DNA from: Hydractinia symbiolongicarpus
Lineage: Eukaryota; Cnidaria; Hydrozoa; Anthoathecata; Hydractiniidae
Direction: 5' to 3'
NCBI RefSeq assembly: GCF_029227915.1
Contig: NC_079876.1
Coordinates: 19,840,001 to 19,904,000, forward strand
DNA: 64,000 bases
Part shown: positions 39,416 through 52,487 of the stretch, piece by piece
Layout: the number at the start of each line of letters is the position of its first letter
Numbering within the stretch: position 1 is the first letter of the stretch
Program-made: the position numbers and the translations under genes
The notes under the pieces: model-generated
Database searches by the model: none
What the model was told of the DNA's origin: nothing
What the model saw: only the letters and a program-made list of their open reading frames with translations

Positions 39416-39573
39416 GGAGCCGTCAAAAAATTTGATTACCCAAAGTACGTTTGGAGTCCCACAGGTGGCTGGTGGTGCCAACCCAGGAATTGGAAACGCA
39501 ACACAGCAATTGCTTTTATAGCTTCAGCACTTATCTCGATCCCGATAATAAAGTGGGGACGGGAAAACGAAGT
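39416..39573 (+). CDS. Exon of a small conserved membrane protein (partial gene)
   Basis: After the acceptor ttattatag the frame reads GAVKKFDYPKYVWSPTGGWW, then CQPRNWKRNTAIAF and a hydrophobic stretch (IASALISIPIIKW) ending GRENE at a possible GT donor at 39574. The YVWSPxGGWWxxPxNWKRNT signature reminds me of a short single-pass, probably mitochondrial, protein conserved in animals and plants; the name escapes me, so none is given. A candidate next exon after the acceptor at about 40762 (IRYSHRLPKK) matches in phase. The first exon was not identified. The 97-codon minus-strand frame here is a shadow. Confidence 0.5.
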
Positions 39574-42500
39574 GGGTAGTTTTTTGTTTATCGATAGATT
39601 TATTTGTTTTGTTTTTGAAGTAAATCTAAAAACTACCTTCAGTTTAGCGGTGTATACTAATACCATGCGTGTAATGGTCACAAAAGTACTTTTTTGGAAA
39701 GTTAAATTACCCGAGATAAGAAAAGTCATGTTTGACTAAAACTTTGTTCATTTATGTATTTTTAAAAGTTTATAAACTATCATCTTCCTTGTTTTTTTAT
39801 GGAAAAAAATATGCTTGTATATAATAACGCATACAAACAAACAAAGAAGATTTCAATTTCATATAAATTTAACTATAAGCTAGAAGTGAAAAAAAGGTTT
39901 AAAATTTTTGCCTGATGACTTCTCTAACAAATTTTTTTGAAAGAGATTAAAACGTAAACATTGATTAAGAAAATTGTCTGAAAAAACCTTTCAATATGGT
40001 AGTTCACCTCCCTAATTAAAGTCCATCAAATGTTTACCAAAACATAGTTTCATTTTTAATAGCAGTGTTTATGGTCAGTACCATATATAGTAATGTTGCT
40101 TCACAAATTTTTTGATTTTGCAATAGCACGCTCTTTTTTTCTAAACAATGCCAAACTTAAAGCACAAAATTGTTAAAATTTTAAACACTGGCTGCACATT
40201 TTGCTGGGAGCGAATAATAGTTAAATGAAAATTGGCCTTATTTGAGCTTATGAACAAAGATTTAAAACAATTTTTGGGACGTTTTTTTCCTCAGTAGCTA
40301 AACAATGTTTGGAACAAAGGGTAAAAAATTTTAGAAACAAAAATGTGAATGATGTATCTGCTCGATCAGGATTTTCACACCGCTTCAAATCTGCTGTTAA
40401 ATGAAAATCCTGCACAATATCTTTTCACTTCTCCTCAGAAACTATTAATACTACCTCCGGTATTATATGCAATTCATGTAATTCCATCGTATCCATTGTT
40501 TTAGTGTTTTCTGTTTGATTTGAAGACATTTTATATTCATATGTATTTTCGTGCAAAAATAGAAAACGTCAATCAACTAGATTTACTTACCTACTTACTT
40601 GAGCTTTTACCTTGTAACGAAACAAGAGTTCTTTCTTTGGGTATAAGTTTTCTTGAGAGAAAATCTGCTGATTTCTCTTTTGACATAAAAGCAAAATCTC
40701 CTACAAAACTGTAAAGTATTATACATTTGTTACCTGACTCTTTTCTCGATTTGTCATTGTAGATAAGGTATTCACACAGACTTCCCAAAAAGGTATTTAT
40801 ACATGTATTGTTTTTGTTGTGTTATCTGGATCGAAGTGAGCCTGTATACTACCATATTCTGCTTATATAATGATTTTTTTTATTCGTGGCGTTCCGTTAA
40901 AATCTGCTCTTCCAGTTTCCAGAGTCGTAGAATATTTTCTTGCCAAAACTTTTATTAGGTGACTACCTTCAATATCTAAAACTCCATGCGGCTTTCTAAA
41001 CATATGTGGCTCCAAATAACCAAAAAGTATAGTATTTCGAACGCTTCGTTATGAAATTGGGAACGACACATTTGGAAATGACTCGATTTTAAGGTGTGGT
41101 TGGGTTGGGTTTTGAAACCCAAAAAACTTGTATTTAATATTCATGTCGCGTAAATGTGACCAATATTAATTTTTTGCACACTGCATCTGTTGTCATTGAT
41201 TTGGCTACTATCTACATGACGACCAGTGCTATCGTTGTTAATATTGAAGAACTGAATAAAATAATTATGCCATAATACGATAAAGTTTTTGTTTGTTTGT
41301 AGGAAGATGTTTCAAGCTAGAATTTCTGGAAAAGTGTTAATCGAACTAGCAGTGTTTGCTTCCTGTACTATACCTTTCTAATAACTACACGTTGTTTTAT
41401 ATACGTCCTTATTTCTACCCCTTTTATCGACTTTGTTTGGGAAATTAGAAATAAGATTGAGATGGCCTGTTCCGCATTTATAAATTGTGAAATTGATAAA
41501 TTTCGAAACTTGAAAAAAAAGGTTACAGGAAAAGAAAAACTTTACTTTAAAAAACGTACTGGCGAAAGGGTCCAAAAATGATTCTGGTTAGAAAAATGTA
41601 GGAAATTTCGATATGAGTTCAATGTGTTTTAAAATCATTAATTAATGTTAGGATAGTTGATACAAAGTTCTCATTTTTATTCCTCTACAAAAAAGACTCC
41701 GATGAAGGCAAGTGTTTATCTTGGATTAATAATTTACAAGCAATCATAATAAGACACGGCCCAGTGAATGTTGGTGGAATTCATTTAATCTTTGGTTTGT
41801 TAATGCTCTACAATCTTGTGTACACAACCATTTGCATTAGAGAACTTTGCTTTGGTTAGATGGATTTAACAAAACAAACACATTTTTTTTAGGAGGTCAA
41901 ACCTTAAATATTTTTTCAGACCCTGTTTGAACGCGATTTCTTACTTATGGGTTAAACATTGTGGTATTAATTTTCATTTCATTTGAATAATATTTGCAAA
42001 AATATACTAACAAATAACTAACTATATTTCACATTATGAGATTCACAAATTCGCGCAGAAGTTTAAGCAGCATTCATCTGCTTCACATGACACGTTGCTT
42101 CAAATAATCAGAAACAGTAGTAGAATTTCTTTCAAAAATAATTGCGGAATTACACATTCTCGTCTACAGACCTTTTTGAGATAAACCTTGAAATTAGTTC
42201 TGAACCCGTCTGGTCACATAAAGGACTCTGATTGGTCTATTATTAGAGATCTTTGTTTTTCTGCGAAAGATTTTATTAAGCAATTAAATGTAAACCAACA
42301 TGGCGGTGGAGAGAATTGAAGAGATATAACGAACTGTAACATAAGCGGACTCTCTGTTTTTAAAAAAATTAACTGTTAGTATTTTGACCATTTATTTGCA
42401 TAAGTAGCTTTAAGTTTTCTTGGCAAAGAAATTTCGCAAGAGAAATCAACAGCATCTCGTACAGAATTCACATTTATTCTTTACTTAAAAGTTATCAAAA

Positions 42501-43135
42501 GTACACCGTATAAAAAAGTCAATTATAAAAACAATTAGCAAAGATGATGTGAACGTAATAATAAAAAAATTATCCAATCCGCATGACCTCCCCTTCTTTT
42601 CCTCATATTTCTTAAGCAAGCCAATTTATAAGGATTAAGTCTAAAAACTTGTCGAAATCATTGGAAGAATAAACCAAAGCCATTGGATTTTGTAAACGTC
42701 TCAGCGTTAATAGAGCTAATAGTCGAATTTGCGAACCTTAATTACGAAATATTCTTCCAGGTTGCGTTCAGGCAAATTTAATAATTCAAGGGATTCTCAA
42801 AAAGTAAAATTTCATTTAAACTAAGAAAAAATTATCGCAAATATATTTGATGATAATTTAACTTCGTCCGCGAAAATGAATACCCATAAAAATTAGAAGC
42901 ATTAAGTTGAATTTCAAACTCGTATTACTAAGAAAACATATAGCGAGTCGGAAGAAGCCACGAAGAATCGTTGCTATTCAGAATAAAGATATAATTGTAT
43001 TTATCTCTATGTTTTCGGTTCTAATGTATTCCCAAAAAGAATCATCCAATTGAAAATAAATTGAGACTTTATAGAGCTGTCAGAATAACGAAGTTTAAAC
43101 AAAAATGCGTAATTCTTATATACAAAAACTGTGCA
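39574..43135. other. Mostly non-coding
   Basis: AT-rich intron or intergenic sequence. Apart from a possible short exon near 40762-40791 nothing was supported. Confidence 0.4.
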
Positions 43136-45502
43136 TTAGTATTGTTTGAATGTACTCCATACTTCGAATAAGCAAGCACCAGCGTGAAAGCGAAAAAAAA
43201 TGCACAAAGGGTACGCAAATATAGTCACTGCCCGCCATGTTGTGCTTCCGTATAACATCACTTGTATCGGCGTCGTGGCCATGTTACGCAATTCGAAAAA
43301 TGAATCTTGTCCCCATAATGCTAAGTTCGTTGTGAGTAGAAATAAAGCACCCTGTCTAACAATATCTCCCTGAGTTCCTTTGAAAGAAGGTCTAAATCGT
43401 AGAGCCTTCACAATTGCAGTCACTTGTAACATTGACTCGATTAATACGAGTGAAGATTTAATCAGTAGCAATGTTGACATGCTTTGCATGACGTTAAGTT
43501 CGGTTACGGCTGCCGTAAAACTAAGTCCTGCGTATAAGAATACACCGGTAAACGAAACTATCAACAATGCATCATCTGAATTATAAGGATACCAAGACGA
43601 TCGCTGACTTTGCAGTCCTTTTAAAATCAGCCATAAACAAATCACCATTATTGTATGCAACGTGATTTGGTATAGATAATAAAATTTTAGTGCGTGGGAT
43701 GAGTTCGTATCGATCCATAAAAATGCGATGGATATAAAGAGTAAAGTTGACAGCAAGATACCCAACAAGAAACCTGGATCCGCGGATGGCTTATACGTGT
43801 CCATGATCTCGTGTGACTCTTGCGACTCTTGACACGAGCGACATAAAGAGTGGTTGGATGCGCGACTGTATAGCGATATATGACTATGCGATCTTGATAA
43901 AGTCGGGCTGGCCACACTACCAATATAACCCGAACTATCGTCAAGAAAATTTTTCGCCTTTTCCTCTTTGTCTTCTTCGTCTTGCATTTCGTCGTAGATG
44001 TAAATATCTTGAGGATCTGGGTCCAAGTCTCTCATACCACTCCACATAGTATACAGCATGCCACCTGGAAAGTAAAAAACAAATATTTGTGGAGTAGGAA
44101 GAATTTTTTTTTCTCATAAAAACGGTGAATTTTCATCTAAAAACGTTTGCAGAACGACAACACAGTAGATAAAAGATAATTCTGTCAGTTTTGTTTACTT
44201 CTTAGTACTGAATTATTTTGTTAGTGAGTATTTTACCAAACGGGTGGCAAATTAAAAAAAAAAAGAATAATATCTTTTTTCCAAGAAGTATAAAGGAAGG
44301 TTATAAAATGCAGTTACTACTATTGTACATAAAATAATTTTAATTATCTTGCGATAAAGATCTTATTTTTAATGTTTACTGGCAAGTACATCCAAAACCT
44401 ACTTTTATAACCCTATACAGTCGTGAAAATTCTGTAAAAATGTTGTTAGGAAGATCTATAGTTACTTAGTTGTGAAATATAGTGATTTATTTGTTATTAT
44501 AGTAGTGTTTAGTAGATTTTTTATTTCTCGCCTAAAATTTATTTTGTGGCTGCCACAAATTTGTTTTTTATTCGCCCCTCCTTAAACACTTATCAGATCA
44601 TGTTGTTTTTTTTAAAAAATTTAACATCTACATGAAAGTTTAATAACAAACGTACCTGCAATGAGGGAATACTCCATAGTAAATGGATACAGGTACGGTT
44701 CACTAGCGGTCCAAATCTTTGACATTGGTACATCTTCAGCACTACACCATGATCTTCGTGGACCTTCTAAACTAACTGACTTAAAGAGTAATCGAGCATG
44801 ACTAAACAAGGCACGAAACCACAAGCAAATGTTCGTACCAAGAATATGAAATAACACCAGCCTGATATTTTGCGACTTGTGCAAAGTTGCATTCGCAAAT
44901 TTACGTAAAAATAAGATTTGTGTTAAGATAAAAATCGCCTTGAAAAGTGAAAAAAAGAGACTAGAGATGTTACGAGAACACTGAAGATAGAAGGAAATAT
45001 GTAAAATATCCATCACTGAACTTCCTGCACCGAATACGTATGCACCTGCCATTAAAGGTCTATGTGAATGTGGTAGCGAACTTATAAAGTCAACAGTTTT
45101 CCGGTCGTTTTGTTTACAAAATATGTACATTATCCAGATCAGTGCAGGGCAAATGCAGGTTATTAAAAATCCGTCAATATGGTCAGTTGTTATGCCGGCA
45201 ACTTTTGAATCGTTTTGCAACCAAGCAGTCATATTCATAACAATACCGGCAGTTGTTAAGCAAATCAAATATACGACACTTGCAATACGTCCGTCGGATC
45301 TGGTACCGTCAGAAGGCAGTATAGGTTCTAGAATATACATTAAGAACAAAAAGAACCTATTTGAGTTTGGTGCACGGCGGTTTGTGGCGGTTTGTCTCCT
45401 GCCGTTTCGTAGTAATTCTGCAGTGTTTGTTGTTTCGTGTTTGTTTTCGTTTTCCATGCCAAGTTTCAATTTTTCAATCGTTAGTACTTCACTATGTTTC
45501 AT
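43136..45502 (-). CDS. Otopetrin-like proton channel, two exons
   Basis: Exon 1 (45502-44656) starts MKHSEVLTIEKLKLG and has a soluble N-terminus, then hydrophobic segments including RPLMAGAYVFGAGSSVMDIL, FHILGTNICLWFRALF and ASEPYLYPFTMEYSLIAG. Donor gtacg follows. Exon 2 starts at 44064 after tttccag in matching phase (GGMLYTMWSG) and ends AYPLCIFFRFHAGACLFEVW. These blocks are characteristic of otopetrins, which form 12-segment proton channels in the plasma membrane. The total of about 591 aa fits the family. Between the two halves, residues after GGMLYTMWSG form a long acidic and serine-rich cytosolic loop (DEEDKEEKAKNFLDDSSGY). Frames are intact and the start is the first ATG of exon 1. 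Confidence 0.85.
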
Positions 45503-47394
45503 GTTATCTGTTATTGTATATTTATATCTTTATACTTTATATTTGTTATGCTTAATATTACATTTTTAAATTATTCTGTTCTTCGTTTAAATTAATTATC
45601 AACGGTGTTTGAAAATGTTTTCACGCTAATTCGAACTTACTAATAACCAACCATAGAGAAATAATTTTTTCGAACGAGATTTCAAACTAATTTAAACTGC
45701 TTCAAACGAGTTTAAACTAGCTAATTATTTTTTTAATCTGGCAGAAATTCGTTCGAATGAATACCCGTGCATAAAAGACAATACAAAATTCAGTGATGCG
45801 TGAAGTATTTTTCTTCTCTCTCACTATACACAAGGTTTGTTAATTAACCTCATTAAATAATATATTCAAAGACATTTAAACGCTTCGTTAGGCTCAGGTC
45901 ATACCAACTAAGCAAACACACAACTCGTCACCAGTACTCTCCCAGTATGCCGCCTAGTTGTTTTTTAGCTAATGTGGGACGACATTTCATTTTGGGAATG
46001 AGAACTAAGTTTTCTTCTATTTAAAACTTTATAACATAACGCACCGCGCGTTGAGGATCACGCCATTTTGAATCTTTCTTTTTTAAATATATTTTCACAA
46101 CACGACCTTAGTGAATAAAGAATGGTTAAAAAAATAGAAAAAACAATCTCCTGGGTCATACCTAATATTAACTTAAAGGAAAAGACTCACTTACCCAAGT
46201 ATTTAATTTGTTTGTTGTATCAACCTAAAAATCGATTTCTTGTTTTGGTCATAAAGCTCACATGTCAACCTCGTCCCCAGGGCAATAAAAAAACCTAAAA
46301 AGCCCTGTCTGTTGTGTAGAGCCTGAAAATTCACAGTTTAAATTTAACGATACTAATTGATCATCATTTCAAAAAAAAAAAAAAAATACATATATCTCGT
46401 TTCCCTAACTTTGTTTATTCTTTAAATCGTTTAATTAAAAAAAATATTAGTTTCTCCATGTTTTTTTTTAGTTCCAAAATTTCATTCAGCAAATTCATGC
46501 TGAAAGAATATACAATAAAGACAACCTCGTTTCCAAGTTTTTTTTATATAATTCTGAATGTCGGGTGGCTAAAACACACATTGACTTAGCCTTCTTAGAG
46601 GTTTTGGTTCCTTTGAAAAGAAATTGTCATCAATAGTGAAAATTTTCAAACAATTTCAAATGTTTAGTACCTCAGCTTCCCTTAAAGCAGACATTACACA
46701 CAAACAAAGCACAAACAAGCTAAAGATGAAGAACGAATGAACATGTTTAGCTGGTACTTTGGTTCGTAAGTCTGTGTTTTGTACCGTGCGTCATAGTTTG
46801 TAGTTCTCTGTGTGAAGCTAGATGCATTAAAAGACACCAAAAAATTATTGTTTTAAAAAACAAAAACACTAAAAATGTAGTATATAACTTTTTTTACTTT
46901 TTTCAGAAAGGTACGGATAGGAAAGAAAACACAGCTACCTTAAAAAATTGCAGGCGACTTACAATTTACGAATGCGTTTCAAAGTCTTTAAAATATAATG
47001 TTTTTTACACTTAGACATCAAGTTAGTTGAGATTTGGTAATGAGGCAAAATATGCTCTAAAGCAACAAAAATATGCTCGAAACTCAAATTTTACAAAATT
47101 GTATTATGTGCTTTTTACTTATACAATAATTTGTGTATATTTTGTTTGTTTTACTTGCATTAATTTGTGTGTATTTTGTTTGTTTACGTTTTGACCAGTT
47201 CCTCACAATGTTTCACGTAGTTTATGCAATAAAACACAGCGGGTTTAAAAAACATATGTTGAAAAAACCATTCGCAAGCCTTTCACACAAAAGTAGGCAT
47301 GTTTTCTTTTAAAATAGGTTCTCACGACTAATGATATGTTTGTATTTTGTGAACAATGATATCCCTATGAAATTTGTGGTTTTGGGTTTTATTG
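45503..47394. other. No gene recognised; contains one repeat fragment
   Basis: Upstream region of the otopetrin gene. At 46266-46311, caacctcgtccccagggcaa and agccctgtct form a fragment of the caacctcgtccccaggg repeat family also found at 3336, 6433, 13027, 15025 and 15314. A poly-A run lies at 46371-46386. Confidence 0.5.
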
Positions 47395-47746
47395 GCGCCG
47401 TAGATTAGTGGTTATAGCTCTTGTACTCTGTACGGGAGACCGGGGTTCGATTCCTCTTGACGGCGATTCAACATGGGCGAGTGAATGTTACCATAGCCCC
47501 GGGTTAACCCAAGCCATGTGAGGGAAATTGGGAAGATGGCACACTGTGTGGGCCGTTGGATGTTGCCGGGAGTTGTCTAGTAGAGCGCGGGCTCTAATTG
47601 GGTCTGCGTAGCTCAAAATGAGCATTAAATACTCTAGGACTCTCCATCTACGCCATGGCCCCTCCTGGAAATAATAGACAGGGTATATCCCTCGATATTT
47701 GTGAGGCTAGCCATGTAAAATATGCACATCTATCTATCTATCTATC
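47395..47746 (+). repeat. tRNA-derived SINE
   Basis: The head (47395-47466) folds like a tRNA: cgccgt pairs with acggcg, with an A box (tagattagtgg) and a B box (ggttcgattcc). A unrelated body of about 260 bp follows (ccatagccccgggttaaccc ... catctacgccatggcccctc), and the 3' end is a four-base microsatellite (atct)n at 47727-47746. This is the layout of a SINE transcribed by RNA polymerase III. Confidence 0.85.
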
Positions 47747-50700
47747 AACAAAAGAATTTGAAAGGAAAAATTACAGGCAAAGTATTCCTTTGATGCGCCA
47801 ATTCCAAGTAGTTAAACATGTCATCATAATCACGACCACACAACTCTTTGTAACCTTTCGCTGGTTTTTCGTGATTGTCACATTTGTTGAAATTAAATCA
47901 TATGCAAACATGTTTAAAAAAATGACGATAAAATGTGCAGTCCGTGTCACTCTAGATAGAATATATTCGCATTTGTTTACGTCCCCTATTTTCATAAACT
48001 GTAACAATTTTAAATTAACCTTCTTACATCAATCTTATTTGGCGTTAATTCGGTTTGAGGTTGGAAAACGTTGACTGGCGATGATTTTGCAGTGGAAACC
48101 TTTAGACGCTTTTCTTACCTCTATTAAACGTCGGACGTCAGCATTTTTTATATTTGTGTAATTACGCAATTTACTGTTTATGTAGCTTTAGATAATTCAC
48201 GCCTTAGTATGTGGAAGTTTTCACGATAAGTGAACTTATGATATACAAATAAACATTTTTAAGATTATGTTAAGTAATTTGTATTAAATTAGTTTATGTT
48301 CGGAGGTTTATCCAGGGAAATGGATCGGAACACCTCCTTTATAGTGTTATTATATGCTGTGATGCTTCAATTAACTTACCGGGCGTTTATTAATTTGAGA
48401 GACTTTTTTTCTGGATTGGGTTTAGAACTTAAAAAAAATTATTATTAAAAACTATTATATTCTGCGAATTTCAATTGTAGTAGAGGGCTACTAGAAGAAG
48501 CAATAGAAAAAGAAAGCGTTTATTTTGTGGGTATTTCAAGAAAAGGAGTTAAAATGTTTTTTTTTTGGGGTCAACGCATCGCCGTGCATCCTTGTTCATT
48601 TCGGAAATAGAGACCTCAGAGTGTTATTTTTGACTTGTCTGAATATTATTGTTAAAAACAAACAAAAGAAAGTTTATTTATTATGTAAACTATTTTTTTC
48701 TATATGTCAATATTATGTTGGCAATAACTGATTTAATGACACAAAATGACTTGTTTCATATTAACAAGTCGCAAGAAGTCGGCAGAAACCTAAATACAGT
48801 GATCAGAAAAAGGCGCGTAAATGTTTGTTGTGTTTTCAGTCTTGATTTTAATTATTTTTTTGTGGAGTCAAAGATAGAAAATCTTTTGAAGAAATTATAA
48901 AGGGCTGAAGTATGTGTTCTAGTCAGAAGTACGAAATAGCGAAAATTCGAGTGACGAGAGTCCACTGTAGTCCACTGTAGTCCACTGCAGTCCTTTTTCT
49001 TGTTATTTACTGTTGTGTGTCTAGCTTCTAACATGATTTTATTTTATTGTAACTTGGAACCAAAATTGTAACTTTGACGACCTGAAAGGAGGGCTAAGTA
49101 GAGAACGGTCTTTCAAAACAAGAATTACACAAAAATAAAAACATGGGATGCTATCTTATATTTTTATAGCTGATAACTTATTTTTTTAGCTACATTTCCA
49201 TCTCATGCAAAAGATTATGACTTGCTGACAATCAGATACATCTCTGTTTGTTTTTTATAAGGAGGAAGCCCGTAAAAAACACTCATCTTTGAATGCTTAT
49301 TTGTCGTGACAGCACAAACGATTCAGTTAAGTGCTCCTCAGTGCTGACGTGAGCAAAAAAAGGAAAGTTTATTTAATTTAATCTGCCATAGTGTTTGTTC
49401 ATCATCTCTAATGTTTAGAAAATAAATCTGTTGTTTACCAAGTTGTCTTGCACGTTCTTAACTTTTTGATATTATTTCTATTTTTCCTGAAAAGTCCAGA
49501 CATTTTAATGTTAAACTTTTTTATTTGTTATCGCACAAACACCAAAACACTCTGGGTATATATCTACAAAAAGTTTAGGGTGTTTATTAGAGATTGGTGT
49601 TAAGAACAGGCTCAAAGAAAATGACATCAAAATATTCATTGTTGACATCATGAATTCGACTTATAAATTGCTTTTTTTTTTAATGCCTCCTCCCCTCCTC
49701 CCCTCCTCCCCTCCTCCCTCCTCCCCTCTTATCAAGCGTTTGGTAACGACCCAAGCATTTTTATAAAAGAAATTTGCCTGTAATAGATTTAACAAAACGA
49801 CTATTACTCTTTATTTCGGACGCTAATCGCATAAAGAGCATGCAACTGTTTGACTTGTTATTTTCTTTGCGTTGTTCCATATTACTGTCTGTTATCTTAT
49901 TTTTGAAACAGTATGACCATTTAACAAGTATAAATCCGATTATTAAGAAGTAAGAACATCAATAAGATAACATAAAATTCAAGCGCCGCAAGATGTCCAA
50001 AAGATGAAAACATAAAAAAGTGTTGATGGAAAGGAAGGAAGAGGCAAAGCTTTTGAAACTATCGCATGTTTTGCTCTTTTAAGTAGAACTTAAACAGTTA
50101 TTTTATAAGAATGATAAATATCAAAGAAGGCCGAAATATTCGTGCAGATCCATAGTTATGAAGGACATTTTTATCAGCTTAAGGATTATTCTGAAGATAA
50201 CCTGACGAAATCTGAGCTTAATATTCTTACAAAAGAAGAAGCGTATATTCTTGATGCTTCGTGAGAAAGTTTTTGTTGCACAAAAGTCTGTGATTTGATG
50301 TCGATTGGTGGATGAAAACTGGGTGCACAACATTAATGTCTTTGTTCACGTTTTTAAGAAAAACATTTTAGTTGAAAACAGGTAGAAACATTTTAAATCA
50401 AAGATATCAAAACTGATTTTATCTCATACGAAAGTTTAGACCCAAAAGAATCAAAAAGTGCTGTCGGTATCCTGTTCGAAGTAAATTTGTTTGCGACCCA
50501 GCGTAATTTTTCTCACCTTAACTATTTAAGTGTCCTTGCTAATACACGGTGTATCTCACATCAATATGTACACGGTGTATCTCACATCAATATGTACACG
50601 GTGTATCTCACATCAATATGTACACGGTGTATCTCACATCAATATGATAAGACAATCGTGATATTGTGAATTTAAAAAGCCGCGATAAAAATCAGCTTGG

Positions 50701-52487
50701 TATAAAAAAGTTTTTTTTTGACAAGAAAAGTTGTTCAGTTTTGTTTCAAAGCGAAAAATCTAGCTTTCCACGATTCCGCCATGTTTGCGTATTAGAACGA
50801 GCATAGAGATTCAGTTTGAAACATACAGTGGGAAAACTAATTGATTGAGTAAACGTTAAAAATAAAAAATAAACTAAGAAATAACGTCACCAGGAAATAC
50901 ATGTTTAAGTTTTTTATATAACCTTTGCGCAACACATTAAATAGTTTGATTGTTAATTCGAAATGTCGTCAAATAAGGATGATTTTCTAATGTTGTTTAT
51001 TACCTTCGCGAGACAAACGTTTCCTGGTTAGTTGGCGTTCATATTATTGTTTCAAGCAACAGCATTACTCGAAGTCAACAAAATTTTATGACGCACCGAG
51101 GGTAACATATGATCAAAATACTTTTCTTTCTACACTAAAAGATTGTTGATAAGCAGACATTTGAACTTTACGCTATAGACGCCTGTCTTTATAAAAATGA
51201 TCCCCCTCTTTCTGATTTTCTTTATACATGCAATAAAATAGTTAGACATGGTTTCGAAAAGTTTATTCACAAAAAGGCGCCATTCTGGTGAAAAATGTGT
51301 TTCCCGTTCCTGTTCACCAATTCTTATTTACTTAATCTAATCATTTACACCATTCTCTTGTTTTTCTTTTCTTCCTTTTTGTGTGTGCAAGCTGTTCTTA
51401 TAGATCTGAACAAATAGTTAGTTGCACGAAAGCAGCTAGTTAGAAAGGTTTGAAGATGATGATAAAAAATTATGCAGGGAAGAAAACCGGATTTATTTTC
51501 GAAAGAATAAGTAGGAAGTTTGTTAGTAGCATGTGCAAAATGTGTCTGCAAAATAAAAGATAACAGAAAAGTCTAGCTCGTAAAGGTTACAAGTAAAATT
51601 GTTAAAAAGAAATCAATAACTTTCTTTTACCTTAGGGCTACTAGAACTACTATCCTGGTCATAATTATTTGGAAAATCGCACTTTTTAGCTATTTTATGA
51701 AATGCAAAACAACATCGCCTATCGATTGCTCCGCTGCCGGAGATTGTGAAATTTCTTCTTCGGCAGATGTGTAGCACGGGTAAGGAAGGTTGAAAATGCT
51801 TAGTTGCAGTTTCTGCGATGTCCGTATTACAAACTCAATGCCCTACGAAGGTCTAGAAAATCGAGAAAGTAGATGATGTTGACGTCATCAAGAATTATGA
51901 CAGTTTAAATTGCTAACCAAATAACCAAAACCAAATCAGTTTTAGGTTTGTTGTGAACATTCATAAGTGAACTTTGACGAGTTTGTAGCTTCATTTTAAA
52001 ACGGTCATTAATTATTGCTTGTGGGTATGTATGATCTTAAAAGTTAAAATATTTATTCTAAATGGAAAATTGACGTTAAATAATTGCTTGCAAATGCCAC
52101 TTTCTTAGTCATATCCACTTTTGTTTTTTTCATATGTGCTAATAATAAATAGTTTAAAAACATGTCAACCTTTGGCAGGCTTAAAATTTGGTACAAACAT
52201 GATTTTGTTACAAACGTGATTTAGCTGTTAATTAGCAATATGTTTTCAATCAATCTGATAAATTCTGAACCTCCTTAAACTTATTAAATTTATATAAAAA
52301 TAATTTACAACTTAAACGTTTTGATATGCAATAATATATATTTACAATTAATTCTACTACTAGCTTTAGTAAAGAGAGTGAAGCGAAATCTGTGACATCT
52401 AATTTTCTGACCAGTTTCGTTTGAATGCTTTTCTAACTAACGTTTGGATTTTTTTAGAATTATATTAGTATATCAAGCAGAACAATT
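47747..52487. other. Intergenic, repeats only
   Basis: No supported gene. Holds an 11-bp tandem repeat (tccactgtag type) near 48959-48992, a CT-rich run (ctcctcccct)n at about 49685-49731 and a 26-bp tandem repeat at 50544-50646. A possible minus-strand exon at about 51630-51840 is discussed among the rejected items. Confidence 0.4.
50544..50646 (+). repeat. Four tandem copies of a 26-bp unit
   Basis: The unit acacggtgtatctcacatca plus atatgt is repeated four times with no differences until the last bases. No spacers, so not a CRISPR. Confidence 0.95.

Noticed and set aside
39436-39729. 97-codon minus-strand frame
   Set aside because: It is the antisense shadow of the conserved exon on the plus strand.
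47395-47466. Functional tRNA gene
   Set aside because: The tRNA-like head is followed by a SINE body and a four-base microsatellite tail, so it is a SINE.
47655-48074. 139-codon plus-strand frame
   Set aside because: It starts inside the SINE body and runs through its microsatellite tail; no motif.
50544-50646. Possible CRISPR-like array
   Set aside because: The 26-bp units are directly adjacent with no spacers, in animal DNA; it is a minisatellite.
51630-51840. Possible minus-strand exon (GAIDRRCCFAFHKIAKKCDF) ending at a gtaaaag donor
   Set aside because: Open frame and donor are suggestive, but there is no recognisable family, no neighbouring exon and no clear acceptor.
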